Assembly: GCF_000003815.2 (NCBI RefSeq)
Contig: NC_049982.1
Location: forward strand, 10,565,947-10,626,765
Origin: Branchiostoma floridae
Taxonomy: Eukaryota; Chordata; Leptocardii; Amphioxiformes; Branchiostomatidae
Direction: 5' to 3'
Length of the DNA stretch: 60,819 nucleotides
A program made the position numbers and the translations under genes. Below the pieces are notes generated by a model. The model was not told the origin of the DNA, made no database searches, and saw only the letters and a program-made list of their open reading frames with translations. Shown here in pieces: positions 1 through 48,700 of the stretch. The stretch's first letter is position 1, and each line of letters begins with the position of its first letter.

Positions 1-1005
1 CTGCATAAAACATAACGTTGTATGAAACAAATGGCACACGACTCATTAGATAGAGGGTTTCATGTACAATGAGACTTAATGAACAGTGCCGAAGTGCCGA
101 ATGAGTATATCCGGCAGTGATATCAATTTTCCTATTGGCCATACTCTTTAAGAAATCAAATAATTTCTGTCGGTTTCAGAAGACATGTCTCATCATTTCC
201 CTTCATAAAAGAACGAGGACCACATGTACCACGTGGGAGAAACATCTAGTGGTTATTAGCTAATGGTACTGACGATATGAATTAGGTAGACAGATGCAAT
301 CTATAAATTCTTTTGAAACCTAGTCAATACTCATTAGCACTACAATAACATGTACTTACAGGGCATCTTACTAACGAGTCTTTCGGCAGTAACAATGTTA
401 CATAGCGAGTACTAAATAAACCAACCAACCAAACAAACAAACAGGTGAACAAACAAACTACCAAATTTATAGATATGGGTAATCTAGATCGATTCGTCGC
501 CCTTCTCTGTGCTGTCCCCGTCATGTTCATTTTATGGCTTGCCTATCGTTCAGTGTTTTATAAACAAGTCATTTCTGATTCATGAATTCATGCAGATTAA
601 TGCCATAGAATTTGGGGGTAAGGCAACAGAAATAAGTTAATTAGAAGAGTAACTAATCGCATAGACGATTGTTCCCGACAGATTTTAGTTCGTGTACAAT
701 GAGAAAAACAGTCCAGTCACGTTTGAATAGGTAAACAGACACTAATGGTGAATTTTTATGTTGTATACGTAGCCTTAAAGGAGTCCTCGACTCTGGGTAC
801 TTTACAGTTTACGAAAAAAGCAGTCCCACGCGCATCGGAAAGCATTCAGTATTCTGCTTAACACCCCAATGTACTATGACTTATAATGTCCCCGACAACG
901 TATGGCAAACGTTAGGTTACAAAACTAATTTCAACGGTAATGAAAAAACTCTTCTTGATATATGTACTCTAGGAAAATTTGTCCCTTTTGGTGTGCGTAT
1001 TGCCC
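1..1005. other. Intergenic sequence downstream of the receptor gene
   Basis: No gene or recognisable element. A short AAC/AAAC-rich tract lies at about 417-460. Confidence 0.5.
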
Positions 1006-1011
1006 TTTATT
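1006..1011 (-). promoter_or_regulatory. Candidate poly(A) signal of the receptor gene
   Basis: AATAAA on the minus strand about 415 bp past the stop codon. This is a six-base match in AT-rich DNA, so it is only a candidate. Confidence 0.3.
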
Positions 1012-1425
1012 TATGGCGAAAATAACATTACGTCAGAGTCTCTACTGTACTTATAGGGAATATACGAGTAGGGTCTGCATTGGTTAAGTGGGTGTCATGT
1101 TTGTTTTACAAACACGCCTCGCGTTATTCACCAAAAGTGGACTTTTGCAAACTTGTCCTGATTATGTATTCATTGATACATTATCTATTGGAAAATAACA
1201 CCCCGTCTGGAGTTTAGTGCTTCTTTAACACAATTTAGGTCACTCAGACGCCAAATGAATGTTATATGTATGTCGCGATCCGTTACCCACGTAGAAGAGC
1301 TTCTATTTACAATCAACCTTATCCGAGTTTACTTAACGCCTTGTACTTAGTCCTGACCAGCCGGGCGTGCGGACTGAGAGGATCCTTGCTTCGGTTTTAG
1401 TCCATCCAGAACGGCGAGAAACGCC

Positions 1426-37550
<36,125 letters not shown>

Positions 37551-37700
37551 GATTTCCCCTTGGCTCCGCTGTGATTGCCAGCCGGGGAAATCTGCAGATT
37601 TCAGACTTTTGTCAACGGGGAGCGGGAGCGTCTGATCACAGCACCATCAGCATCACTCTTCCACTGACCGATCACACCTCCGACTAGAGAGAGTGACGTC
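37551..37700 (-). promoter_or_regulatory. 5' leader and probable promoter side of the receptor gene, with CRE
   Basis: The 150 bp upstream of the ATG are less AT-rich than the surroundings and contain a perfect palindromic cAMP-response element TGACGTCA at 37693-37700. No TATA box is evident. Position fits a proximal promoter or 5' UTR, but a further upstream non-coding exon cannot be ruled out. CRE sites are common by function in neuronal genes; activity here is inference. Confidence 0.4.
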
Positions 37701-40314
37701 ACGGGGGCAGTGGGTGGTTTCGTCCGGGATACCTGACGATGGTCGGAGTTTAAGTGGCGTGTACAGATTGCAATGTAACAGCGCCACTGACAACTACTCA
37801 GTCGATCAGTTTTACCTTTCCGCGACTCCTTATCTCAGGTCTCACCTGGAACATGAGAGGAGTAGAAGCTTACAATGGGGAACAGCATTAAAGACCGGCT
37901 CTACACACAAACAGTCTATTAAGTAAATGCATTGAAACTCTTTTCATGTGTTAGATGCGTGTTTTCAGTGTAGCTTTTGGGAAATAAGCTTAAACACCTC
38001 GTTGTCGTAGCGATGGAAGCACCACGACATACAACTAAAAAATATAGAAACTAACAATGAAAGCAATCTTTTTCCTGCTGTGCGAACATTCTTGTTACCT
38101 GACTGTCATGGTAAATGAGGGAGTATCTGATCTGAGTAACATCTCATTTCTGAGAAGGGATAGGGTAAACAAGGGGAGGGATAGCAGAATAGAGATCAGG
38201 AGAGATACTCGTACACTCTACTAGATGATTGATGGCAGGGACCTCAAGCAACTCTTAGACTATTTCTTACCGCAAGCACCGCAACACCATTTCTATTAGT
38301 AACTGGTGGTGCGGTTGAGATTGTTGATGATGCTCAAGCTTTTGTGCTCACTCTAACTATCTTCCAATTAATTTAACACTCATAACAAGACCTCGGGAGA
38401 TTTAAACAAGGCAATAATGCATCTAGCAATGCGCAAGAAGACGTAGGTATAGCTTTGTTGTCATAGTTACAAGCTCGTTACAGATTTGAGCGAAAAATGT
38501 CCATATGCTTTGCAACAAAGGTGCGTCTTACATGTGATAAATGTCCCAGCTCATATGGTGTCGCGGAAGTCTCAAGTAGACGGCACAGCATTGAACACAG
38601 TCACTATTTATGCATGACATAACCACTTATTACCTACGTATGGTGTCTATGGTATTCCATATATGGTACACTTTGTCTATTGTATACTGTCTTAACGGCA
38701 TTACTAGCCACAAAAAGCTGTATGTCAACCACTGTGTATGTATGAAAGGGAGTTACGCGCGGACCTTTCAGTACGGGCTATATTTGTGGCTGTCGCAAAA
38801 GAGGGATCATAGAAATCATATGTTACTGTCATGGTAAGGTGTTCGTTGGTACATGACATTTACATTTAGTTCTCCTCCGTATAGAAAACTGTTTGCGCGC
38901 TGTAATCGAAGTCGCACAAAAGGGCTGATACCGAGTAGTGGGCCGAATATGCTTTGCAAGAATGTACATCTGTTAGGGTAGAATTTCGAGTTGTTTTGCA
39001 CTGCTAAAAGGGTCGTGACAAATCGGCAACATTATTGTCGATTTGCAGATCGAATAACTGCGAAAATCCACAGGATGCACAGACCCAGATAAAGACGATC
39101 ATGCTATAGCTAGGTGTATTTGGAGAGAACCAATCGCAATTCTTGGCTGAATTTCCAGTTCTACACAAAATGCCTGTTATTTTTTGCATACATTTACGAC
39201 TCGGCTGATAAACACCAGCTCTGTGGTGTGCAAAATGCGTTTGTCGCGGGAGGTCACTAATGGAGTGAGATAGAAACAACTGGAAAATGACAAATGTGGA
39301 GGACGCCTCGCCCCACCTCACCAAGTCCCGTCGACTGGAAATTCCAGGACTTTGATGTATTCAGTCTTGTTATGGCACATTGACCTGAAAGGCTCCAGAA
39401 TGTTTCAACACAGAACCGCAGAGACTTTGGGTTTTGCAATGGGTATACAGGTGGAATCTGTCTAGAAGAACATATTGGTCCATTTTGTCGCCACAATGGG
39501 AAAAACACACACACACGTCGCAAGGGCCTTCCATCAAATAACACCAATGAATTAGCCGTAGAGAAAAGATTCAGTTTTCCTCATCATGAGATCAAACCAG
39601 CTTTGTGTTGGACAGAAATACGTTCAGGTCAACGTTGGCAACGGATGTCGCTAAAGGTGCATATTTACAAAATATTATCAAGGTGAAATAGGGACGCGCC
39701 AATACCGGCTGATATCGAATTCGTCTTTTTCCTTGTGCGCCTTTTTTTCTAATCCTACCCATGCTGAATAAAAGAAGCAAATCTAACACGTTGACGTCTT
39801 TCTTATTGTTCTGTCGATGATTTAAGATGAACAACCAAGTATTTTTTTCACCCAACGTCCTCTCCGTCCTCCCACCCCCGAAAAACGGTCTAACGAAAAC
39901 GCTAACCACCATCTTCTCAAACCAACGCTCACAAATAAAGTTATCAGTTCAATCAACACAGAAGAATTGGTTCAATTCTGCTGAATACTTGTATCAGCAG
40001 TCCAGAGACGAGGAATCTTCTGGAAAGGATTTTATCCGACCAACGGTAAATTTGGAGAGTAACTTTCATACCCTGCTAGCCCAGCCAGCCGTTTGTTTTC
40101 GGGTGGTATCTAGTCGTTACCGAATCTACAGCAGGTAAGGTCTTACCGTGGGGATCCGTGTTATCGACAGACAGGTGCTGGTCCCATCTGCTCCATGGTC
40201 AGCAGGATGAATGAACGTGCTGAAGGGACCTGAGAGCTCAGTATGGATTGGACGGAACCATCCAACAGTTCTGTTGCGGGAGAGGTAAGGACCAGGCGCT
40301 ACCACTAAAGCAAA
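37701..40314. other. Upstream of the receptor gene
   Basis: No gene recognised; open frames on both strands, such as those at 39004-39547, lack domains. Confidence 0.45.
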
Positions 40315-40545
40315 CAGTCTTTAGACCCCAATCCCCTGGAGACAAGTCTATACTTCCATTATCCACTGCACAATAGACCCAACCACAAGATTTTTCCAAT
40401 ATAGAATTGTACATAAATTTTTACCAACAAATAGGTTATCAGGGGCGGATCCAGGATTTTGCAAAGGGGGGGCGCATATGCTGTTGCATGTCAGGTCGTG
40501 GCCGAAGGCTACGAATGCGCAGCGTAGCTGCGCGGGGGGAGAGCA

Positions 40546-40570
40546 CGAGAGGGGGGTTCCCCCCCTCTCG
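40546..40570. repeat. GC-rich hairpin near the left end of the hAT-like element
   Basis: CGAGAGGGGGG is followed after TT or TTC by its reverse complement, giving perfect 11-bp arms. G-tracts nearby could also form a quadruplex. Confidence 0.85.
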
Positions 40571-40849
40571 TTGGGGGGGTTTGGGGGGCCTCCCCCGAGA
40601 ACTTTTAAAAATAAAGAGGCTCTCTGGTGCATTTTAGAGCTATTTCTGTGCAAAAATACCCAACGAATCTACACTGACTTTTAGGGCTGAACAAATATAA
40701 TAAACGAACGAACACTGATAGTTAGCAATCTCACATTAAACAATCATATTTTTGGCCTGGGGGAACGGCCATCGAAACATGTCTTGAGCCGGGGGGAGGG
40801 CTATTGAAAAAAAAATTGCCTAAGTGGCCTTAGAAATACAAGCAAAATG

Positions 40850-41280
40850 TGCCCCTGAAATGCAGGAAATGAAGTTTCAGGTGGTCAAGATTTCAATTTT
40901 TTTCTGGACGTGCCTGGCGACGGCTTGCGCGTCCGGCGCCCACGACGCTCTGGCGCTCGTCGCCATCAAAAATATTTTCCCCTGACAGAAATGTCATTAC
41001 ATTTAGCATAGTCTACCAGCAAAGTTTATCCCTCAAAGTGCAGAAAATCCTGTTTCAGAGGGTTCAAATTTCAACATTTTTCTCCAGACCTACCTTGCGA
41101 CAGCTCGTGCGCTCGAAATCGTGAAAATACGTTGGGAACGTCGTCGCCCTTAATAATAATATTTTAAGCTAAAAACCCTACTAGAAAGGCTGTTTAACTT
41201 AGCTTAGTCTGCCAGCAAATTTGTCCATCAAAAGTTAGGAACGATCGTTTCAGATAGTCAAGATTTCAAAATTTTCCCGG
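40850..41280. repeat. Three diverged tandem units of about 185 bp
   Basis: Each unit has, in order, CAGCAAA(T/G)TT or similar, a GTTTCAG with following GGTCAAGATTTCAA-like block, and a TTTTC(C/T)-rich part. Copies near 40850-41030, 41030-41215 and 41215-41280 are about 60-70 percent alike by eye. Confidence 0.55.
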
Positions 41281-42767
41281 GAGAGCATGCCCCGGACCCC
41301 CTAGGATTACGTTAATATAGTTCGCCCTCCCCATAAGAAATTTGCTGCAGCCGCCTCTGTCGTGTAATTCCATGTTCGCACGAAGTTTACGAAGACTATA
41401 GCAACTAAAATTGGTATCAATATCAATCCTGTGTGCATCGGTTCTTTGTAGACGGAATGGTTCACGGACGGCAACGGGATAAAACATTACGATGTTTACT
41501 TTCGTGACAGCGGGCTCTCTGCTGCGTGCATATAGCGTAATCATGCATATGATGGCGCGAAAATTTTTCGGCAAGTTTGTTGGTTGGCCGAAATAAGTCC
41601 CGTTTTGGAATGATTACAGCAGTATTGAAGCGGTTTTCGTCACGATATCGCTAAAATGTACCCAAGTCTCTTCCAAGTAGAACATTAATTTAGTTTCTTT
41701 TGTGTAAATATCGTACATGTGTAGTGGAAAAGATCGCCGTTTTTTTACCTGACCCATTTTGCATCAGCCCTCCCCCCGGTAAATAACGTCAAGTCCCTTA
41801 GCGGAGTAATATCGTAAGTTTGACACATTTTTACTCCTGACATTTACCGTCACAGTATGAATGAATGAATGTTTAATATTGTATCTTGCGTCGCTCAGTC
41901 CACATGGGCTAATAGGGTACCAAAATAACAAATATAATAACAATATTAGAGTCAGATGGAACATAAGCGAGTTCCGAAGGAGGGCGGGAGTATTGCCAAC
42001 GTTCTGGTTACGGAACATTCTGGCTATGCCCGCAAAGACCGACACAATGAGGAAGTAAAAGCGGGAAGAGTGCGCCTTGGCATTGTTGGTTAGCGGCTTT
42101 GTATTGTCGCCGCTCCGCTGCAACTTTCGCTGATTTTCTGGATTTCTTTGTGGAATTCCTTTTTTTTGGTGGTCCAGCTGAATTTTTTTTTGGGGTCCAG
42201 CCAAAGGGGGGGCGCGCGCCGGGTGCGCCCCCCCCCTAAATCCGCGCCTGGTTATTGTACATTTGGAAATTTATAGACAGTCCACTATGTTCCTTTTGCC
42301 ACGCAGAAGAAGAAACGTACCAACATGTCTTTTGGGATTGTCCTCATTTAGTTTCCTTTTTGCAAAACATTCAAAATTGGTTTCAACAGAAGATAGGGTC
42401 AAAACTTCACCTCAATGCCTTTAATGTTATTTTTGGTAATTTGCATTTAGACGCCCCCAAAATAGGCAATCTTGTTATTTACTAGCCAAAATGTGTATCT
42501 ATAAAAGTAGAAAGGCCAATCATGTGAACTTTCATTCTTTTCTAAATTATATTAATTTCTTCCACAAAGTTGAATATTCTATTGCAACAAGGAGGGGAAA
42601 ACTGCTGAAACACCGGGGCAAATGGGGAACGTTATGCTCTTGAAGTTACTATATTATTTCTTACTTATTTGATGTATTACTTTTATTATTTCATACTTGT
42701 GGATGGATGGTTCACTGTTGTTGTAACTTATTTATTTTGATTTATGAATAAAATGTTAAAAAAAAAA

Positions 42768-45700
42768 GTCTTTGGAATTTATTGACCTAATCCAGCAATG
42801 GCATACGGATGACGCCACGATTTTAGTAAAAGGTCATTAAATATCAGCTGGCACCTTCAAAAACCATGCTTAAAATTTCATTAAGGTTTCAACCAAATAA
42901 AATACAACCAGAGCCAGAAAATGAGATACATATACACCTGACATTCCACCATGGTACCAAGGTACCTGTGTATCCAAGACCACCATGGATTGATGAGGCA
43001 CATGTGCACATAGATCAGGTAGTCGATTATGTTGAGTATATCTTCTATACATATCAATACATCTTGCCGTTGATAGATGGAGAGTCCACCCTCGCTGGTC
43101 CGTACCCAGGCATGAGTTAATGTAAGCTTCCATATATTTGTAAAACGGACGGTTTGGGGCCTCTTTGCAATGAAATAAGGATCTGAGGATCTGGGAACTG
43201 TCAACCGATCTGAAGGCCCGTGAAACTACATTTGAATGGCACCGTTCATATCTGTCCATAGTACAGAGCTCGAAGGCAGACCGATTTTTGTATCATGGCA
43301 AGTTTCAATGTTCGAAATAACGTGAACTTCATGACACAACATTTCAATCAGCTTCTGACAAAAAATAGCAATAATGTGATCTATTAGATGCCTTCGGTTG
43401 CCATCCCACGTTTTTTTGGCAATGCAACATTCATTGGATGACACTAAATGTACATAAGGTTATTGGCCCAGATCCTCAAATATGTGCTTAACTTAGAAAC
43501 TGTATTTTTTGATAGAGGGCAGCAGTAAACAGTGGCTATGAAAGAAACCGATTTGCAAGGAGATTGAGCTTTTCACGGGAGGTTACTATTACCATACCTA
43601 GCCTCGGCAAAGGTCGGTTCACGAGCTACCATTACCTAAATTACAGGACAGGTAGGAAATAGAACAGATAAAGGGATTGCAACAGTTCACACATACCATT
43701 AAGTATACATTATGTCGGTACAAAATGTCACGGGCCGTCATCTAGGCATGGTTGAAATTGTCAAAGGATGATACTAGGATATAGGGTCTTGTCGTGTGGG
43801 CTGTGGAAAGGCAAACGCACGGCCTCGCGGGCGCTCTTTCTGTACTGACTGGTACGTACTGGCCCAGAAAAATTCTAAAACCAATCCGTCAACTTTGATG
43901 GACAAGTCAACTTTGATGGACAAAAATCTGATAAAAGCTCCTTGGTGGAAGCTACAGGCTGCTTGGGGACGCCGTCCACGGCCGTAATTTTAAGCCACAT
44001 ACTGTTTGTTTTGCTATTGTTCTGATTGTTGATAATGTGTGTCGGTGCCCTTTCGCATACGATAATTTCATTAAAACCCGTTTTTTAATGTCTCAGTTCA
44101 GTCTCTCTAACTCCTGGAATAGTGTTTTCGCGACAATGGGAATTTGCTGACGGAAAAAAATGTCGAGCTGGCTAGAGCCCTGGTACTGGGGTAGCTACAT
44201 TTCTTGGGGTGCTGTCATCTCGCTGTGCTTCAGCATCTGATCATAACTAACTCTGAACACTACATTATTCACGTCCATCCCTCCAAAGGCTTAACAGGTT
44301 ACTCCATGTGTCATTTGGAGGTGTTACGGGCCGATGAGGCCGAAAAGTGCGACCATTTGACACATAATCTCGGGTCCGTATAAATTCCATTATCATCCCG
44401 TCACACGCATAGGAGTTGTAATTCCCCCGTCGATCCGACTGCGTTACTCAACACGCCGATCTTCCCTACATGCCCGGGGCAGTAAAAGTTAGGTGTAAGG
44501 TCTGCTACGTGTACCAGCAGGAATCAGGTCTGCAGAAAGTATCAAAGTTGTGTAGGAACAGGAATAATAACCAAATGTTGGTCAAGAATAAGGTTGATTC
44601 GTCATACTTCACCATTCATACGCTAGGACAGAGCATTATCATTGCGTACGTCTATGACGCTGTTGACTATCGATAATCAACGGCATATAATCGATTAATA
44701 GACTATAAATGAGCTAATGAAGTTACACTAGATATGTGCTTTGGATCATCAATTTCTTGACTGATTTCAAATCTTGGACAACTTTTCTTTGATGACATCT
44801 ACACACCAACCAACCGTATTCAAACAGCCTCGAGCTCCATGTCTTTTGCTTTTATTTCAACACTTCCCGATTATCGACGCTGGCAACAACGGGACGGCAT
44901 ATATCTGTAAGTCAGGGAAAGAAATCAAGATGCCAACAGCACCACGAAAGGGGGCTGCTTTACAGCCAGGTCATCTCTGATTGGCTACGAGGTGAGAAGC
45001 TGAACTCAGTCTCACCACTATGTAGGCGGGGAAGTCTGATGTTTGGCAAAGCGAGTGGGAATGGAGGCGCCGTGAAGTCTTATGGAGACAAAGTGTTGTA
45101 CCCGAAGCACTGAAAACATCGCTGCAGGCAGAATACAAATCCCAACTGGCAGAAATTCAATACAAGTTTAACAGTTTTATGAGCAATCGAGTGGTAGGAT
45201 CATCCCATTTGTTGCAAATTTATGAATTATCATCTGTACCCAGGGTATGATTTGCGGCTGCAATGGCACGGAAACATTCTGGCAACTATCTACTAGTCTG
45301 GCATTTAAGGCATGTAGATACGGCATGGCGCCACCTATCAAATTTTGGCGGCATCGCCAACCTTCACTAAATCCTTTTATCCGCAAAGTTCATATTGCGG
45401 TCCAACCGAGTAACTTCAAATGCTATTATCCACAGATTTTATGTTGGGGTGACTGGTGTCATGTGCGTAATTCGTCCCGAGAGTTGGAGATAAGACTAAC
45501 CTGTTTAAAGTAAGATTTATGACTTCTGTAATGCTGAGATTTACGGAAGCATGTGTCTGAGACACCAGTTCACTTGATGAACCTCCCGCGAAAACTGCAA
45601 AACTCATCAGGTATCTGGTTTAAGTGTCAAGGGGGTAATGCGAGGCGATGTTATTTACTGCCAGTCCGTCGGTATTCCAGATAATCCCCAATCTTCAACA

Positions 45701-48700
45701 ACAACAAATCATCTTCCAATGCTCCAGTGGAGGCCGCACCGGGCATATAACTGTCCAGGATTCTATCAAGCCTTGCTGATTAGACATGACTGATTCATGC
45801 TGCAAGAAGAGTAAAGAAGCCCTGACCATTTGTCTTACTTTTTTTTTATACCGATGACCTAAGATTGGCAGTAAACGATCGCCCACGCTCAGCAGAATGT
45901 AAGCATCTTACGACTAAGCACAACTTTGATGAAATGGCCATGATCTTTTCCTCGACCAGATAACTAGTTACTTTGAACGTTTGGAAGTAGGCAGTGATTG
46001 TCGATTCTTAGACACTACTGTCACCATTATCTCCAGTTTCAAAAGGGCATCAGAGACGGCAGGGAAAACCGTAAAACTGAAGATTGAACTTGAGAGCATC
46101 ATCCTCTCATCCGATCATCGTACGTAGAGGCACAGATGCTAAAAAGAACTGTAATCGAGTTGCGGTTCCATTTCTGCTGTAGTCATATCAGCCATAACTT
46201 GCAACACTAGATGTAATTAACAACGTGATTCCTAGTGTATGGAAAATTATGTCTTGGCATCTTGTTGAGGGCCTTACATGGGTTTTAAGTCAGATATCTG
46301 CTCTTTCCAAGAGGATTTGGTGTTACATAATGAGTCAGTTGCATTACATCTGTCTGCTGGATACGTCTGTCTTCTATTCTGCGACGTCATTCATACTCCG
46401 TGCTTATTGCTCCAGTATACAAGAAGTTTCGGAACAAATCTAGACCTTTGTGCGCGGACAGGGTGATTCTCGGTCAACCACCTCTTTCTGAGTTCAAGCT
46501 GCAGTGTCACACAGGATGACCTATGGGCCCATTCTAACAGATTTCTGACTTGAAATTGTGCAAAAAGAAGTTGCAATTTCATGATTTGTAGGTGCCTAAC
46601 TCAACTTGTAAGTTCTTGCCATCCTATTTACAGTTCGTCAACCATAGATCATCATAAAAGTATTCTCACGAGGTTTATGCCTTTCCACGTTAATGGTACT
46701 TAAAATAACGCCGGATGTACCGCAGATAATTTCATTTACGTTTAGCTCGGAGGCTTGCCTTCGTCATCATTTTCAGCAACATTTTGCTCTTATCTTTACT
46801 TTCCATTCGCACATTTTGTGGCAAATGCAGGCTAGGCCATGCTAATCAACATAAGTAACTATCTATTCTTCTCATTGATTTTCCCTTACATTGCGTTTTT
46901 CCTAATTGTGGGGAACATTGTGGCCGAAAAGAAATCAGGTCAAGCTACAGTCATACTAGAGTAAGGCCTAAATATGGTAAGAGGGTGACCCAAAGAGTTA
47001 ATGACAGATCAGCAGATCACCAGAAACTATACTTTGGTTCTCCGACAGCATTTTCGCTGACGTCAAACCCGTTTCAAGTCATTTTGGCTTTTACTCCTGT
47101 CAGTGAGACTTGCTGATCGCAATGGCCATTAACCCCAGAGACAGGCATTTACTTTCAAGTGTGTTGATCTCTTCATTACTCGATTTGTGCGTTCTGCTTC
47201 GCACCCCACTTCTTCTCATTGACGTGAACGTAGACCTAAAGGTAGAATGGAAAAAGATACGTCACACTTTAACGCTCGGTCCTTGTGGACCGTGAAGTAA
47301 TCTCCAAGCAGGTCCTACGGTGCCATAAGATAGTATCAAAGCAGGCCAAGGAGTGTAGCCGGCCAAGGGAGTCAAACGGGCACCTACGGGAAGTTTGATA
47401 CTATACATTACGCACCGTGGATCTGGTTCGAGATTACGTGAAGAAACATTGGAATCATCACCGTGGGCACTGATGTATGACTTGTGAATGTTGGTACGTA
47501 GGTTTAGGCGTTGGCCGCCAGTAGAAGTTATCAAATATGCAGTTCAGGTATACCTGTATGACCGCTGGAATGTCTCTATTGGCCCGGTTATGTTATACTG
47601 AATGGCACGACAATAAGAGACCTGATGTGACTATAGTGTAACGCCAGGAGGTCCGTAACACAGCCAATGCCTTTCATCATTCCCTGGTCGTCAAGATGCC
47701 CATCGGGTTTATTGACTTTGGTGCAGAGTGGATGATATGGGCTTCTGATAACGCCCCGTATCGCCCATGCCATCTTCCAACTGTTTTCAGCCCCTTTCAT
47801 CTGAACTTCACGTCAATCCATGTCCACTTGTGTCAGCGAATCCGTCTTTGATGTTTTAGAGGCACTCGCGGTAGTTTTACAGCGCTATAAACCATAGAAA
47901 TGTTTTAGTAATGAACACTTTTCATTTGTTATAGGGAAACGGTTCCAAGTTGTTTTTTTACAGGAGACGGTATCAGTTAACTCGGAAATGGATTTTTCAA
48001 TGTGAGCTGTAATGGAAGGCTAGACTGCTCCTTTGAAATGTGAATTCATAGCGTTTCCGCTCTATTGAAACTTCCGACGAACAATCCCATAAACTTAAAG
48101 CTGCAACTCCCTCTACTGTACGCGTTGGTTGAAGTTTATCAGCCACTAGCCTGTAATATTGTGTCCACATAAGGCTTTTAGCTGACGGTTAATGGTAGAA
48201 GAAAAATTATTCGTTTTGAGGATGACTGCTTCGCCTTTTAATGGAAATGCATTTTCAATCTCAGATCTAATGGAATGTGAAATACCATGTATGTTCTTGG
48301 GTTTGAAATTAAAAGTTTTACGGTTGCGTTGAAACTGTAAAACCTTTGTCACTTCCATAACTGATAGCTGTAAAAAGTTATTCAAATATACCGATCAAAT
48401 TGGAGTATACAGATGACATTTACACGGGTTAAATACGAACGCACACCAGGACAAACAAACAAACATAATAACTGATCACAATATCTCCGTTTTCTCGGAG
48501 GTAAAACATGAAAACACGAAAACAAGGATGTCCCCTTCTCCAGTGAGTCCTCGCTGGTCGACAGCTCATTGGTCGTATCACGTGCACGAGACATGCATCT
48601 GTACAATTCCCTCTCCTCCCACAATTTCTTCAGCTAATGACTGCCATACCAACTTAACTGTTCCCTATAGTACGCCATGGCCATCTGTGTGTGCAATGAC

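Larger units (their letters stand above)
40440..42250. mobile_element. hAT-like non-autonomous element inserted in the LINE, 1.8 kb
   Basis: Ends CAGGGGCGGATCC and, read in reverse, CAGGCGCGGATTT, flanked by a 5-bp direct repeat GTTAT (40435-40439, 42251-42255). Removing the element and one GTTAT restores the LINE reading frame exactly, which fixes the borders. CAGGGGCGGATCC ends occur in some hAT lineages; a 5-bp target would fit the hAT5-type group, but the class is inferred. No transposase found. Interior holds three diverged repeats of about 185 bp (near 40850, 41030 and 41215) and GC-rich ends. Confidence 0.85.
40324..42767 (+). pseudogene. LINE 3' fragment (L1/Tx1-like reverse transcriptase C terminus), split by a DNA transposon
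   Basis: Frame from 40337 reads WRQVYTS and later FQYRIVHKFLPTN up to 40439; it resumes at 42251 as WKFIDSPLCSFC, EEETYQHVFWDCPH. The C-x2-C, H-x4-C pattern with FWDC is the zinc-binding end of LINE reverse transcriptases. A one-base loss near 42482 shifts frame; the following frame (LAKMCIYKSRKANHVNFHSF and on to KLLKHRGKWGTLCS) ends at a stop near 42640. A 3' UTR follows, with GAATAAAA near 42746 and a poly(A) tract at 42758-42767. AGTCTTTaGA (40315-40324) and AGTCTTTgGA after the tail fit a target duplication. 5'-truncated and dead. Confidence 0.82.

Noticed and set aside
47277-47420. Inverted ATAGTATCAAA pair as a MITE
   Set aside because: Arms are only 11 bp, and no target duplication or extended inverted ends were found.
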